Assembly (NCBI GenBank): GCA_911728435.2
Contig: OU452201.1
Location: forward strand, 23,994,001-24,058,000
Direction: 5' to 3'
Origin: Apoderus coryli
Taxonomy: Eukaryota; Arthropoda; Insecta; Coleoptera; Attelabidae
Length of the DNA: 64,000 nucleotides
How positions within the stretch are numbered: position 1 is the stretch's first letter; each line of letters begins with the position of its first letter. Under the pieces are notes generated by a model. It was not told the DNA's origin and searched no databases. It saw only the letters and a program-made list of their open reading frames with translations. Positions 35,291 through 43,930 of this stretch are shown here, piece after piece. Made by a program: the position numbers and the translations under genes.

Positions 35291-35472
35291 AACCCAAATT
35301 GACCCCGTTGAAACTAACGCACGTGTTTTATTGTCGTGCTAAAATAAGTGCATTTAGTGTATGTTGGAGAGTCCCAATTTTTATCGGACTTTTTTTGTGT
35401 GTCTGGATTAATTGTTATCTTGACGCTTGTTCGCTTTTTATTGTGTGGATTGCATCGCTAGTGCTCTAAACA

Positions 35473-36573
35473 ATGAATGGTGAGTGTGCACAATGCAGTA
35501 AAACTATATCTCAGTTGAAATCCGCAATTTCTTGTGCGGGTTTTTGCGGCCGTAGTTATCATTTTTCATGTACGAAGATACCTATTGATGCCTTGAAGTA
35601 CCTAAACATCGCCGGTGTATACTGGTACTGTACTATCTGCGCCAAACACAGAGATGACTTTGTTGCTGTTGTTAATACGAAGTTGGAAGCTAAGATCGAT
35701 AATGTTTTAAGCCAAGTGACTGGGGCTGTTCACAGTGTTGCTAGGGAGATTATTGATGCTGCAAAAATCAGGCTTGAGACGCGCGACAGTGCGTCTACGT
35801 CTGGTCATCTGACCGGGTCATATGCCGCAGCTGTGAAAAGTTCAATGATTGCTATTAAGCCGAAAATTGGAGACCAGTCTAATGCGGCCACCAAGGCTGA
35901 GATTGCACAGAATATTAATCCATCGGAACTGAATCTTCAAATATCTAAAGTAAAGAACATTAGCAATGGTGGTATTTTGATAGGGTGCGGGAATTCTTGT
36001 GATTCCGAGACATTGAAGTCTGTTGCGGTTCAGAAATTATCAGCTACTTATGACATACTGGAGGTTAAAACAAGAAATCCTAGAATCAAGATAGTTGGTC
36101 TAAGTGCAACTTACGCCAATGATGAGTTGGCGCGAGTGCTCAAGAGTCAAAATTCTCTATTGAAGAACTCAGATTGCAGAGTTATTAAGATATGGCCTAC
36201 TAAAAATAGAGTCAATGTGTTCCAGGCTGTTTTGGATGTCGATGTGGTCACATATCGGGGCATCATGGGGATGCGGCGTTTGTATGTGAACTTGGATGAG
36301 TGTATTGTGTATGATGCAATAGATCTTAAAATTTGTTATAAGTGCTGTGGTTTCAATCACATATCCAAAAATTGTAAAAGTAACATTGTTCGGTGTGTAA
36401 AATGCTCTCTGAGTCACAATATGTCTGAATGTACATCTCAAACCCTTAAATGCATACATTGTACTAACGCCAAATATTCGAATTCTGAGCATGCTGTTTT
36501 TGATACTAAACTTTGTCAATTTTACAAGCAAAAGGCTGACGAATTTAAGCGTACACTTTTACCATCCATGTAG
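35473..36573 (+). CDS. Jockey ORF1 (Gag-like), PHD-like finger and zinc knuckles
   Basis: 366 aa. Residues 5-57 form a PHD-like C4HC3 finger (CAQC...CAGFC...HFSC...WYCTIC). A coiled or polar stretch follows to ~150, then the RNA-binding-fold region typical of Jockey ORF1 (~150-280). Three zinc knuckles close it: CYKCCGFNHISKNC (288-301), CVKCSLSHNMSEC (308-320) and a longer CIHC...H...C (327-348). The protein should coat the element RNA. It ends MPSM-like (LLPSM) at a UAG at 36571-36573 set in a leaky-stop context, and ORF2 follows in the same frame. Confidence 0.93.
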   Translation: MNGECAQCSKTISQLKSAISCAGFCGRSYHFSCTKIPIDALKYLNIAGVYWYCTICAKHRDDFVAVVNTKLEAKIDNVLSQVTGAVHSVAREIIDAAKIRLETRDSASTSGHLTGSYAAAVKSSMIAIKPKIGDQSNAATKAEIAQNINPSELNLQISKVKNISNGGILIGCGNSCDSETLKSVAVQKLSATYDILEVKTRNPRIKIVGLSATYANDELARVLKSQNSLLKNSDCRVIKIWPTKNRVNVFQAVLDVDVVTYRGIMGMRRLYVNLDECIVYDAIDLKICYKCCGFNHISKNCKSNIVRCVKCSLSHNMSECTSQTLKCIHCTNAKYSNSEHAVFDTKLCQFYKQKADEFKRTLLPSM

Positions 36574-36579
36574 CAATCA
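36571..36579 (+). promoter_or_regulatory. Probable stop-codon readthrough site (UAG CAA UCA)
   Basis: ORF1 ends UAG followed by CAA UCA, matching the UAG-CAR-YYA consensus of tobamovirus-type readthrough. The frame stays open for 962 codons beyond the stop. The first in-frame ATG lies at 36787, after the endonuclease Asn (QNVRGL) and Glu (SETWLD). ORF2 could thus be made as a Gag-Pol fusion by suppression of the UAG. Confidence 0.7.
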
Positions 36580-39462
36580 GTTGTTGGTGCGGACGGTATT
36601 AGCCCATCTGTCGGCGGTATTTCTCATTCTGATGCTACCAATGATACAGTATTTAAAATATATTATCAGAATGTGCGGGGATTAAGAACCAAAACGGGCT
36701 TGGTCTATAATTCCACTTTTGCCTCGAATTATGATATTTTAGCCCTTAGTGAGACTTGGTTGGATGCTTCCATTTTAGATGCGGAAATGTTTGGTGGTGA
36801 GTTTCAGGTTTTTAGAGCGGACCGTGATTTTGTTGCCACGGGAACTTCTCGGGGGGGTGGCGTATTGTTTGCATTATCGGACAGGATTAGCGCTAATTTA
36901 TGTGATTTTCATTCTTCTGTTCCGGGCATTGATGCATTGCTTATCAGGGTTGCAGTCAATGGTGTGACTACTTATATTATGGTAGTCTATATTCCCCCGG
37001 CTCTCCCTATTTCATCATATGAACTCTTCTTTGATGACCTCATAAACTCCGAGCACATCCTTAATGATGGTAAACTCATATTATTGGGTGATTTTAATAT
37101 TCCCTCTTATGTACAGTTCTTATCGAATAAGTTGTTGAATAATTACATTATGGCATTTAATAATGCCTGTGAATTTTTGGATATAAAAAATTTTAACCAT
37201 GTCTTAAATTCTGATGGCAGGTTGTTAGATCTTGTTCTGAGTAGATTTGATCTTGATGTGTCGCGTTCTGAAGATCCTGTGGTGCCTGTTGATCCCCATC
37301 ATCCTCCACTTTATATTGAGTTATCTTCGAAGTGCGTCGTGAGGGGACTAAACGCCGACAGTCTGAAGCCATCTTATAATTTCAAAAAAGCTAACTTTAT
37401 TTCTTTGTACAATTTGCTCATCGCGGCGGACTTCACGTGCATAGATGATTGTGTCAATGTGAATGATGCGTGTGATCTATTTTATTCAGTTCTTAATAAG
37501 ATATTCAATGAAACTGTTCCTATAACATACGCAAGACATTGTACATATCCTCCTTGGTTTACAAATGATATTATATATAATATTAAGCTGAAATCTAAAG
37601 TTTGGAAAAGGTATAGACGGACAGGACTGGATAGTTGTCTGGATGAATTTAGGACTATTAGGCATTATGTGAAGTCTGCAATTGATAAATCGTATGTTGA
37701 TTATTTGAGGGAGACAGAGGCTCAGATTCAGTTGAACCCAAATAAATTTTGGTCTTTTATAAGCAATCATAGACATACTGGCCGCTTACCTAATAAAATG
37801 ACATATAATAACATTGAACTCGCCGATCCTCTAGAAATGGTTAATTCTTTTGCCGATTATTTTCAAAGATCATATATGCGGTCGGCTTCATTTTCTTGGG
37901 TTTCCACAGGAAACTGCGATTTACAGCAGCTTCAAATTAGAGAGATTGGTGAAGATGATGTTTTCAGAGCACTTAAATCGTTTAAAGCTAGACATACTTC
38001 GGGTCCGGATGGTGTGCCTGCCTTTGTCGTCAAGGACTGTGCCTCAGTCTTCGCTAAACCGATTTCAACTATATTTAATCTGTCATTGAAATATAATGAG
38101 TTTCCTAATTTTTGGAAACTGTCTAGGATGAGCCCCATCTTCAAAAAAGGTGATAGGCAGGATATTGGAAACTACCGGCCTATTGCTATACAATCGAATT
38201 TTGCCAAGTGTTTTGAGATCGTGTTGCATGAAGTTTTGTTTAATCATGTCAAGCGGCTCATCACGCCTATTCAGCACGGATTTTTTCCTGGCCGATCCAC
38301 TGCTACTAATCTCGTTATTTTGAGCCAGTTTTTGGCAGAAAGCTTGGATAGCGGGGGTCAGGTTGACGTTATTTATACGGAGTTTACCAAAGCCTTTGAC
38401 AGGCTTGACCACGGAATTCTGCTGCAAAAGCTTTCGGAATTTGGTTTATCTGTGGATCTTTTAAAATTTCTGTCTACTTATCTCCATGAACGTAAATTGT
38501 ATGTGGAGTACCGTGGTTTCAAGTCCGGTATTATCCGTGCAACATCTGGAGTGCCGCAGGGTTCTGTGTTGGGTCCCCTCTTATTTATGTGTTTTATTAA
38601 TGACATTGTTAATGGCGTGAAATGTCGCTCCCTACTCTTTGCTGATGATTTTAAGGTTTATTCACTGATTACCTCAGCTTCTGACTGTCTTCAATTGCAG
38701 AATGATCTGAATGTCCTGCTTGACTGGTGCATTCAGAACAGGCTTGCCCTTAATTTGGATAAGTGTTGTTCTGTAACTTTTACTCGTAAGGTAAATCCAA
38801 TAAAATTTGTGTATAACATTGACTCTGTTTCGCTTAAAATATGCGATGAGGTTAAGGATCTGGGGGTGCTCTTTGACGCTAAACTTAGTTTTGTGGGGCA
38901 TGTGATTGATGTGGTTTCGTCTTCCTATAAGAGTCTGGGTTTTGTTATGAGAAATACAAAGCATTTTGTGTCACCTAAAACTCTTATTTTACTGTATAAT
39001 TCCTTCGTTAGATCGAAATTGGAATATGCGTCTGTTGTGTGGAGTCCTGGTTATGCGTTGCACTCGAATAGCTTAGAGAGGATTCAGCGCAGATTTGTGA
39101 AATACTTGTGGTTTAAGTGTGACGGAGTGTATCCAACCATGGGATTTCCCCATGATGAACTTCTGGGTCGTTTTAATTTTGTACCTCTTGATAAGCGTAG
39201 ACAATATGCCTCACTCCTGTTCCTATTCAGGATCGTGAATGGCGTCATTGACTCTCCGGACCTACTTTCAATGGTGCCTTTTCATGCTCCACATACGAGA
39301 AGGCGTAATTATGGTTCTAGCTTTTACTTGCCTACCGCACGTACCAACTTGTTGCTTTTTTCGCCATTGTTTGAGATGTGTTCTGTTTGTGACTCGATGA
39401 GTACCGATATTGATGTGTTTTTTAATACCATATCTTATATTAAAAAAGTGTTTTTTAGATAA
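36574..39462 (+). CDS. Jockey ORF2: endonuclease and reverse transcriptase
   Basis: 962 codons counted from just after the UAG. The APE-type endonuclease shows IYYQNVRGLRTK, LALSETWLD, GGGVLFALSDRI, LLGDFNIPS, GRLLDLVLSRFD and DPHHPPLYIEL (the SDH-like motif). RT: FKARHTSGPDGVPAFVVKDC, FKKGDRQDIGNYRPIAIQSN, QHGFFPGRSTATNLV, motif A VIYTEFTKAFDRLDH, motif B ATSGVPQGSVLGPLLF and motif C LLFADDFKVY (around residue 689), then RSKLEYASVVWSPGYALHSN and a C-terminal region to SYIKKVFFR. Motif A has Glu (codon 38380-38382, residue 603) where the sister copies have Asp (YTDF), the catalytic metal ligand, so this copy may be RT-dead despite intact frames. There is no ATG before the endonuclease; translation probably enters by readthrough. 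Confidence 0.92.
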   Translation, partial: QSVVGADGISPSVGGISHSDATNDTVFKIYYQNVRGLRTKTGLVYNSTFASNYDILALSETWLDASILDAEMFGGEFQVFRADRDFVATGTSRGGGVLFALSDRISANLCDFHSSVPGIDALLIRVAVNGVTTYIMVVYIPPALPISSYELFFDDLINSEHILNDGKLILLGDFNIPSYVQFLSNKLLNNYIMAFNNACEFLDIKNFNHVLNSDGRLLDLVLSRFDLDVSRSEDPVVPVDPHHPPLYIELSSKCVVRGLNADSLKPSYNFKKANFISLYNLLIAADFTCIDDCVNVNDACDLFYSVLNKIFNETVPITYARHCTYPPWFTNDIIYNIKLKSKVWKRYRRTGLDSCLDEFRTIRHYVKSAIDKSYVDYLRETEAQIQLNPNKFWSFISNHRHTGRLPNKMTYNNIELADPLEMVNSFADYFQRSYMRSASFSWVSTGNCDLQQLQIREIGEDDVFRALKSFKARHTSGPDGVPAFVVKDCASVFAKPISTIFNLSLKYNEFPNFWKLSRMSPIFKKGDRQDIGNYRPIAIQSNFAKCFEIVLHEVLFNHVKRLITPIQHGFFPGRSTATNLVILSQFLAESLDSGGQVDVIYTEFTKAFDRLDHGILLQKLSEFGLSVDLLKFLSTYLHERKLYVEYRGFKSGIIRATSGVPQGSVLGPLLFMCFINDIVNGVKCRSLLFADDFKVYSLITSASDCLQLQNDLNVLLDWCIQNRLALNLDKCCSVTFTRKVNPIKFVYNIDSVSLKICDEVKDLGVLFDAKLSFVGHVIDVVSSSYKSLGFVMRNTKHFVSPKTLILLYNSFVRSKLEYASVVWSPGYALHSNSLERIQRRFVKYLWFKCDGVYPTMGFPHDELLGRFNFVPLDKRRQYASLLFLFRIVNGVIDSPDLLSMVPFHAPHTRRRNYGSSFYLPTARTNLLLFSPLFEMCSVCDSMSTDIDVFFNTISYIKKVFFR

Positions 39463-39885
39463 ATATTTGTTGTTAAACCATTCTGACAGTTTTTTGCGAT
39501 TGCAATATTTGTATTTTTTATAATTTTGAAACGTGTATTTATGTTAATTTTATCGTTTTGTAATGTACCTGCCCTGTAATTGGATGTGTTTCTGTCTGGG
39601 TAGATGTAATCTAAATAAATAAATAAATAAATTATTATCGAAATCAAAAAAATTTATTAACAGAAGTTATTTGCTGTTTTGTTTAGAATCCGATTCGGTA
39701 ATGAAAAAAAAATATGTTTCCATTAAGAAAAAACGAGTTGACTTTGAGATAACCTTGAAACGGTTGACAAACTCGCCAATGAGTGCCACCATTGTTTTTC
39801 CCCCACAATAGCAAACAACTTTTTGTCCGAAAAATGTGCCGTTTTTAAGATATAAGGCTGTCTCAAGATAAATGGACCACCCGGT

Positions 39886-40200
39886 ATATCTTAGGTTAAT
39901 ACGGACAGTATTCTAGAGAAAACAACACAGTCACAGCATCTGTCTCTGGGTAGATAGCGATTCAGATCGTCAGTGACAACAAACCAACGCTAGCTGCGAA
40001 ACGCTTTCTAATATGTTTTTGGGTTTATACAAGTGTGTCCCATTTGATATAGTATGCAATCTAGGGACTAAGAAATTTATACTCGATAACAAGGAAGAAC
40101 AGTCTATTTTATATCTCAATAATTAATACAACATAACTAATGATCACTGAATTATTCTATATTCCGAAATCTGCATATTAAAACAGCAAAGCAATGATCT
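39886..40200. other. No gene seen
   Basis: AT-rich segment right of the split DD41D element. It contains cgctagctgcgaaacgcttt, which looks like a degraded PLE-type end but lacks CUGANGA upstream. Confidence 0.35.
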
Positions 40201-40204
40201 AATT

Positions 40205-40395
40205 ATTTTTTTAAAAACTAGATACTTTAGAAACCGGCGTAGAATTTGTTCGATCTCCAACTTGTGAGCATTATACTGAGGATACCAGACAGTATACGAG
40301 TACTCTAGTTTCTATCTGACATATGTGTTAAACAGAGTAATGTGGACACAAACATTATCAAAGCCTCTACAGTTACGCATTATGAAGCCACACAT
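40205..40395 (-). pseudogene. Jockey-type LINE copy, piece 3 of 3 (C-terminal)
   Basis: Minus strand: GFIMRNCRGFDNVC, LFNTYVR, stop, KLEYSYTVWYPQYNAHKLE, ILRRFLKYL. It continues exactly from piece 2 (40802-41321). A palindromic insertion separates them and duplicates the target attatgaagcca(c/t)acat (40379-40395, 40802-40818). Confidence 0.8.
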
Positions 40396-40801
40396 TTATT
40401 GTTCATAAGAGTACAAACTCTATAACAAATAAATAATCAACAATAGCAATTAGCACAATTCGTCCAAAAACACCAAAAATATGGGCAAATAACAAATAAA
40501 CATAATATGTATTTATAAGTAAAAAAATAAATAAATGAAGAGAATAAAGAAAATATTGTAAGTAATAAACAGAATTTGCTTTATTCTCTTCATTTATTTC
40601 TTTTTTTACTTATATATACATATTATGTTTATTTGTTATTTGCCCATATTTTTGGTGTTTTTGGACGAATTGCGCTAATTGCTATTGTTGATTATTTTTT
40701 TTTTTATTATATCTTAGAATGTAAGTTTATGTTTGGATCATACCCTTGTTATAGAGTTTGTACTCTTATGAACAATAAATGAAATAATAATAATAATAAT
40801 A
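40396..40801. mobile_element. Palindromic insertion with 17-bp target duplication
   Basis: Arms mirror each other: ttattgttcataagagtaca (from 40396) against its mirror near 40750-40770, through ccaaaaacaccaaaaatatg and gaagagaataaag, with a ~28-nt centre near 40550-40575. The right side extends past the palindrome by aatgaa and an (ATA)n tail. The target duplication attatgaagcca(c/t)acat (17 bp, one mismatch) and the tail point to a LINE-type or PLE-type insertion. No hammerhead core is visible in the arms, unlike the other palindromes. Confidence 0.8.
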
Positions 40802-41321
40802 ATTATGAAGCCATACATACGTGACACCTCAGATATTACTCTATTGATGTGATCTATGAATAAAAATTTGTGATCGAATGTGACACGTAAATCCGTGAAT
40901 GTTTGACATCGCTCAAGCTGAATTTCGCAAATGGTGTACGGATAGTCAATAAACGTATAGCTTTTCGCGTGAAACTAAGGCATTTGAATATTGAGAGGTC
41001 ACACCATGTTTTAAAAGCATAGAAGCAAGCCAATGCAATCTGTTATTGTGTTTACGGAAGCAAAGATTTTCAGGTCGTCCGCAAAAAGCAACCTGCGTTC
41101 CAACAGACATTGATCTAGGTCATTGATAAATAGATTCAATAATAATGGACCCAAATTCGAGCCTTGTCGAACTCCTGAGGTCGCTGAATAAATATTAGAT
41201 TTAAACCCGTTGTAAAATACATATTGCTTATACGGTTTTGTAAATAAGAATCACACAAAGCTATCAAGCGACTGAAATCCAAACATATGTAGCTTACTCA
41301 GCAAGACACCGTGGTCCTGGG
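40802..41321 (-). pseudogene. Jockey-type LINE copy, piece 2 of 3
   Basis: Minus strand from 41321: DHGVLLSKLHMFGFQSLD, FLFTKPYKQYVFYNGFKSN, motif B ATSGVRQGSNLGPLL, intact active site RRLLFADDLKIFASVN, then SYTFIDYPYTICEIQLERC, TDLRVTFDHKFLFIDHINRV, SEVSRMYGFI. Stops and frameshifts present. Interrupted upstream by the gag-only LTR element (41322-42781) and downstream by the palindromic insertion. Confidence 0.85.
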
Positions 41322-41529
41322 TGTGAGGGTATAGACCTAATAGGAGATACCAAAAAAGAAGTAGAATAAAAGTAAGGTTATAATATGAAACATCGTGTTT
41401 TATTATGAGAGTTATTGAACATAATTACAACAATAAATAAACTAATTAACATGGCGCAGTCAGTATAAGCTCATAGTAATAACTAAATGAATAATTATAA
41501 ATAAGATTTTCACCATTTATAAATACACA

Positions 41530-42285
41530 ATGGGTGATAATCGCGGTATTGTTCCGTTGTCGTTTAAGGGCAATGTGCCTGAAAATTGGAAACTATGGAG
41601 GGCCAGATTTGAAAATTATTTAATTGCATCCGAAGTAAATAAAAAAGATGAGAAAACGCAGTGTGCACAGATGTTACATTACATAGGCGATGATGGTTTC
41701 AAAGTGTATACTACATTCAAATTTGAACCAAATGATACGGATAAATTAGAACCGTTAATGAAGAAATTTCAAGACCATTTTATAGGTAAGGAAAATGTAG
41801 CCTTCGCGAGGTACCAGTTCTTTACATATATACAAGAAGAAGGTCAAAGCACGGAAGATTTCATAGTTGAACTCAAAAAGAAAGCTAGTAAATGCAAGCT
41901 CGCAAATCTACAAGATGACCTAATTAAAACAATGATAACGTGTGGAGTGCGAAATCCAGTTGTACGGGAGAGGTTACTAGAAAACGACTCACTCACATTG
42001 GACAACGCAATTGAACTATGTCATGTTATCGAGTCTTCAAAAGTTCGCAGTCAACTCATGGACCAGTCATCGAAAATAAAAACGGAAATTGATGCAGTTC
42101 TTACAAGAGGACATGGTAAACAACAAGTTGTAAAAGACTGTAAAAAATGTGGTAAGAAAGAACATTTAATTAATAAATGCCCTGCTTTTAATAAAATATG
42201 TAACTTTTGTAAAATTTCAAATCATTTTGAAGCTGTATGTTTCAAAAAGAAAAAGTCTAATCTAAAATGTAATAAAAATGAATAA
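41530..42285 (+). CDS. Gag of the gag-only LTR element
   Basis: 251 aa, intact. The N-terminal and central region (GNVPENWKLWRARFENYLIA, RYQFFTYIQEEGQSTEDF, DDLIKTMITCGVRNPVVRER) is the capsid-type Gag of Ty3/gypsy elements of the K02A2.6-like group. Two CCHC knuckles follow near the end: CKKCGKKEHLINKC and CNFCKISNHFEAVC. It should form particles and bind RNA. With the enzymatic pol missing, mobilisation would need a helper element, but capsid formation may be self-supplied. Confidence 0.92.
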   Translation: MGDNRGIVPLSFKGNVPENWKLWRARFENYLIASEVNKKDEKTQCAQMLHYIGDDGFKVYTTFKFEPNDTDKLEPLMKKFQDHFIGKENVAFARYQFFTYIQEEGQSTEDFIVELKKKASKCKLANLQDDLIKTMITCGVRNPVVRERLLENDSLTLDNAIELCHVIESSKVRSQLMDQSSKIKTEIDAVLTRGHGKQQVVKDCKKCGKKEHLINKCPAFNKICNFCKISNHFEAVCFKKKKSNLKCNKNE

Positions 42286-42640
42286 CGGCAAGAAGTATTT
42301 TAGAAATAGAAGATTTATAAGATTAAGCAGCCAGAGACAGGAAGAAAACCGTTCTTCATTTTTATTTCCTAAAATTGTAAAGGAAGAGAAAGAGGAAAAG
42401 AAATGTTATTTAGAATTAGAGAACAGTGACAGTGTGAATAGTGATAGTGAAAATAATATCGAAAGTGATAATGATACTGAAAGTGTTTCAATGGAATCCA
42501 CTCAAAGTGTAGATGTAAACAATGAAAATTTGTTAAATGTTAATATTAGTAATGAGTCAGATTCTGAGGCTGCTTATATTCCTGTTATACAGACTTCCTC
42601 AGGTAGAATGGTTAAACCGCCTCAGAAACTGAGCCTTTAA
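42278..42640 (+). CDS. Deletion-fused pol remnant (integrase C-terminal tail)
   Basis: 120 aa in a different frame, starting at an ATG that overlaps the end of gag (AAAATGAATAA). It has a basic start (NRRFIRLSSQRQEEN), a long acidic Ser/Asp/Glu stretch, and ends TSSGRMVKPPQKLSL, which matches the RxSxRxxKPPxRL tail at the end of gypsy integrases. So nearly all of pol was deleted, leaving its two ends joined. It may or may not be translated. Confidence 0.7.
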   Translation: MNNGKKYFRNRRFIRLSSQRQEENRSSFLFPKIVKEEKEEKKCYLELENSDSVNSDSENNIESDNDTESVSMESTQSVDVNNENLLNVNISNESDSEAAYIPVIQTSSGRMVKPPQKLSL

Positions 42641-42786
42641 AGAAAGGGGGATGTGAGGGTATAGACCTAATAGGAGATACCAAAAAAGAAGTAGAATAAA
42701 AGTAAGGTTATAATATGAAACATCGTGTTTTATTATGAGAGTTATTGAACATAATTACAACAATAAATAAACTAATTAACACTGGG

Positions 42787-43140
42787 TATCGAAAGCTTTT
42801 GTAAAATCGGTGTATACAACATCAAGTTGACCTCCCCGGTCCCGGGATTCAGAGGTACAGTGAGAAATGATTGACAGATTAGTGACCGTGGATCTCCCAC
42901 ACATAAAGCCATGGTGGTTGATTGAAATTAAACGCCTAACTTCCGTATAAATCCGTTCATACAAGATAGATTCAAACAGCTTAGAAAAGTTAGATCATAA
43001 GGAAATAGGACGATAGTATGAGATATGAGACCTGTCGCCAGACTTAAAGATTGGGACAACTTTAGATTCCTTCCATAGATCCGGGTAAGTGTCTTTAAAA
43101 TTAGGTTGAAAATTGACTTCAGAGCAGTAACCCACACAAT
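42787..43140 (-). pseudogene. Jockey-type LINE copy, piece 1 of 3
   Basis: Minus strand from ~43140: VTALKSIFNLILKTLT, a frameshift, WKESKVVPIFKSGDRSHI-like block (43010-43090), MYERIYTEVRRLISINHHGF, MCGRSTVTNLSIISH, motif A GGQLDVVYTDFTKAFD, then cut by the LTR element. 5'-truncated here. Confidence 0.83.
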
Positions 43141-43442
43141 ACATAGAAATTCTTACAGAGTATCGCTCGTGTTAAATTTTGTTGCTGCTGCAAAATGTTT
43201 GTTCGTGAAATACGTAATAGATGCTGGAGGTTATGTATGTATGTAAAATATCACGACATGTTTTGTTTATATTTACAGCCAGTTAGTCCCACTGTTTAAT
43301 CGTGAATGGTATCAGCACCTAGCAAAAATTAATGGTTCAAAAAGTTTAACGTGAATAATGTAATGTATTTTTAATTAAAAGAAAACAAACTAAAACTTCC
43401 AAAGTCAACTCCACAAAATCTTTAATTCAATTATAAAAAAAA

Positions 43443-43487
43443 GGGAAACTAGTTTCGGCTCAACAAGCCATCATCAGTCCATTCTTA
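43443..43487 (-). ncRNA. Hammerhead ribozyme, left arm
   Basis: Minus strand: AAGAAUGGA (helix I), CUGAUGA (43477-43471), extra U, helix II GGCU-UGUUG-AGCC, GAAA (43456-43453), helix III C-UA-G plus U, cleavage U, then UCCCUUUUU pairing with the helix I strand (one mismatch). The stretch GAAACUAGUUUC is perfectly self-complementary. Confidence 0.75.
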
Positions 43488-43719
43488 CAAAAACATCCGT
43501 GTACAAAAAACAAAAAAAAAACATCAAACATCAAACATGAATATGAATATGACTATGACATTACATTACACGAAAACAAACACCTGTGTTGAGTAAATAA
43601 TATTTACTCAACACAGGTGTTTGTTTTCGTGTAATGTAATGTCATAGTCATATTCATATTCATGTTTGATGTTTTTTTTTTTTTTTTTTTTTTTGTTTTT
43701 TGTACACGGATGTTTTTGT

Positions 43720-43768
43720 AAGAATGGACTGATGATGGCTTGTTGAGCCGAAACTAGTTTCCCTTTTT
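43720..43768 (+). ncRNA. Hammerhead ribozyme, right arm
   Basis: Plus-strand mirror of the left-arm motif: GGA 43726-43728, CUGAUGA 43729-43735, helix II GGCU/AGCC, GAAA 43750-43753, predicted cleavage after U43759. It lies 97 nt upstream of the ATG at 43856. Confidence 0.75.
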
Positions 43769-43930
43769 TTATAATTGAATTAAAGATTTTGTGGAGTTGA
43801 CTTTGGAAGTTTTAGTTTGTTTTCTTTTATTTGAAACTGACACTCCACTTTGATGATGGATAATTTATTTCGTTTAATGTATTTTTATTGAACTATTATA
43901 TTCATTTACTGGCTCTAAATAAATATTATA

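Larger units (their letters stand above)
35300..39645 (+). mobile_element. Near full-length Jockey-type LINE
   Basis: The 5' UTR starts at about 35.3 kb (edge uncertain). ORF1 35473-36573, ORF2 36574-39462, then a ~155-nt 3' UTR ending in (TAAA)n at 39616-39640. No stops or frameshifts within either ORF. It sits inside a DD41D transposon. It is the only Jockey in the window with both ORFs, and the reference for the seven or so fragments around it, though those belong to several subfamilies. The exact 5' end and target duplication could not be fixed. Confidence 0.9.
33052..39883 (-). mobile_element. DD41D (rosa-like) mariner element split by a Jockey
   Basis: Left end ctgggtggtcc at 33052 (TA at 33050-33051) and right end ggaccacccg at 39883 (TA at 39884-39885) head a ~185-bp inverted repeat. 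33052-33245 mirrors 39699-39883, including ggctgt/gacagcc, the atttttcgga block and gataaccttgaaacgg. The transposase lies next to the left arm. The region 35.3-39.65 kb between it and the right arm is a Jockey LINE, so this is one DNA transposon of ~2.5 kb opened by a later retrotransposon. The family is related to, but distinct from, the two intact copies downstream. Confidence 0.8.
41322..42781 (+). mobile_element. Young gag-only LTR retrotransposon
   Basis: The two LTRs, 41322-41451 and 42652-42781, are 130 bp, start TGTGAGGG, end TTAACA and are identical by eye. The 5-bp target duplication ctggg is perfect (41317-41321, 42782-42786). A primer-binding-site-like tggcgcagtcagtataag begins right after LTR1 (41452), and a purine run aaagaaaggggga (41 nt region ending 42651) precedes LTR2. 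The interior keeps gag and a short fused ORF but no protease, RT, RNase H or integrase core. It inserted between the residues FTKAFD and DHGVLL of a Jockey RT. Confidence 0.95.
43374..43874. mobile_element. Hammerhead palindrome, inverted-dimer PLE end with target duplication
   Basis: Arms of ~220 bp (about 43380-43598 and 43602-43830) mirror each other with only a 3-nt centre (gagtaaat-aat-atttactc). Each arm has a hammerhead and the box GATTTTGTGGAGT. The right side runs ~44 nt further, through gacactccactt to ATGGATAATTTATTTCG (ATG at 43856), which parallels the start of the intact PLE ORF (MDYFFK). A 13-bp target duplication taatgtattttta flanks it (43361-43373 and 43875-43887). A T-run in the right arm is longer than its mirrored A-run. 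Confidence 0.85.

Noticed and set aside
35473..36573. ORF1 as a host PHD-finger gene
   Set aside because: The C-terminal zinc knuckles, the following endonuclease/RT in frame and the (TAAA)n tail show it is a LINE ORF1.
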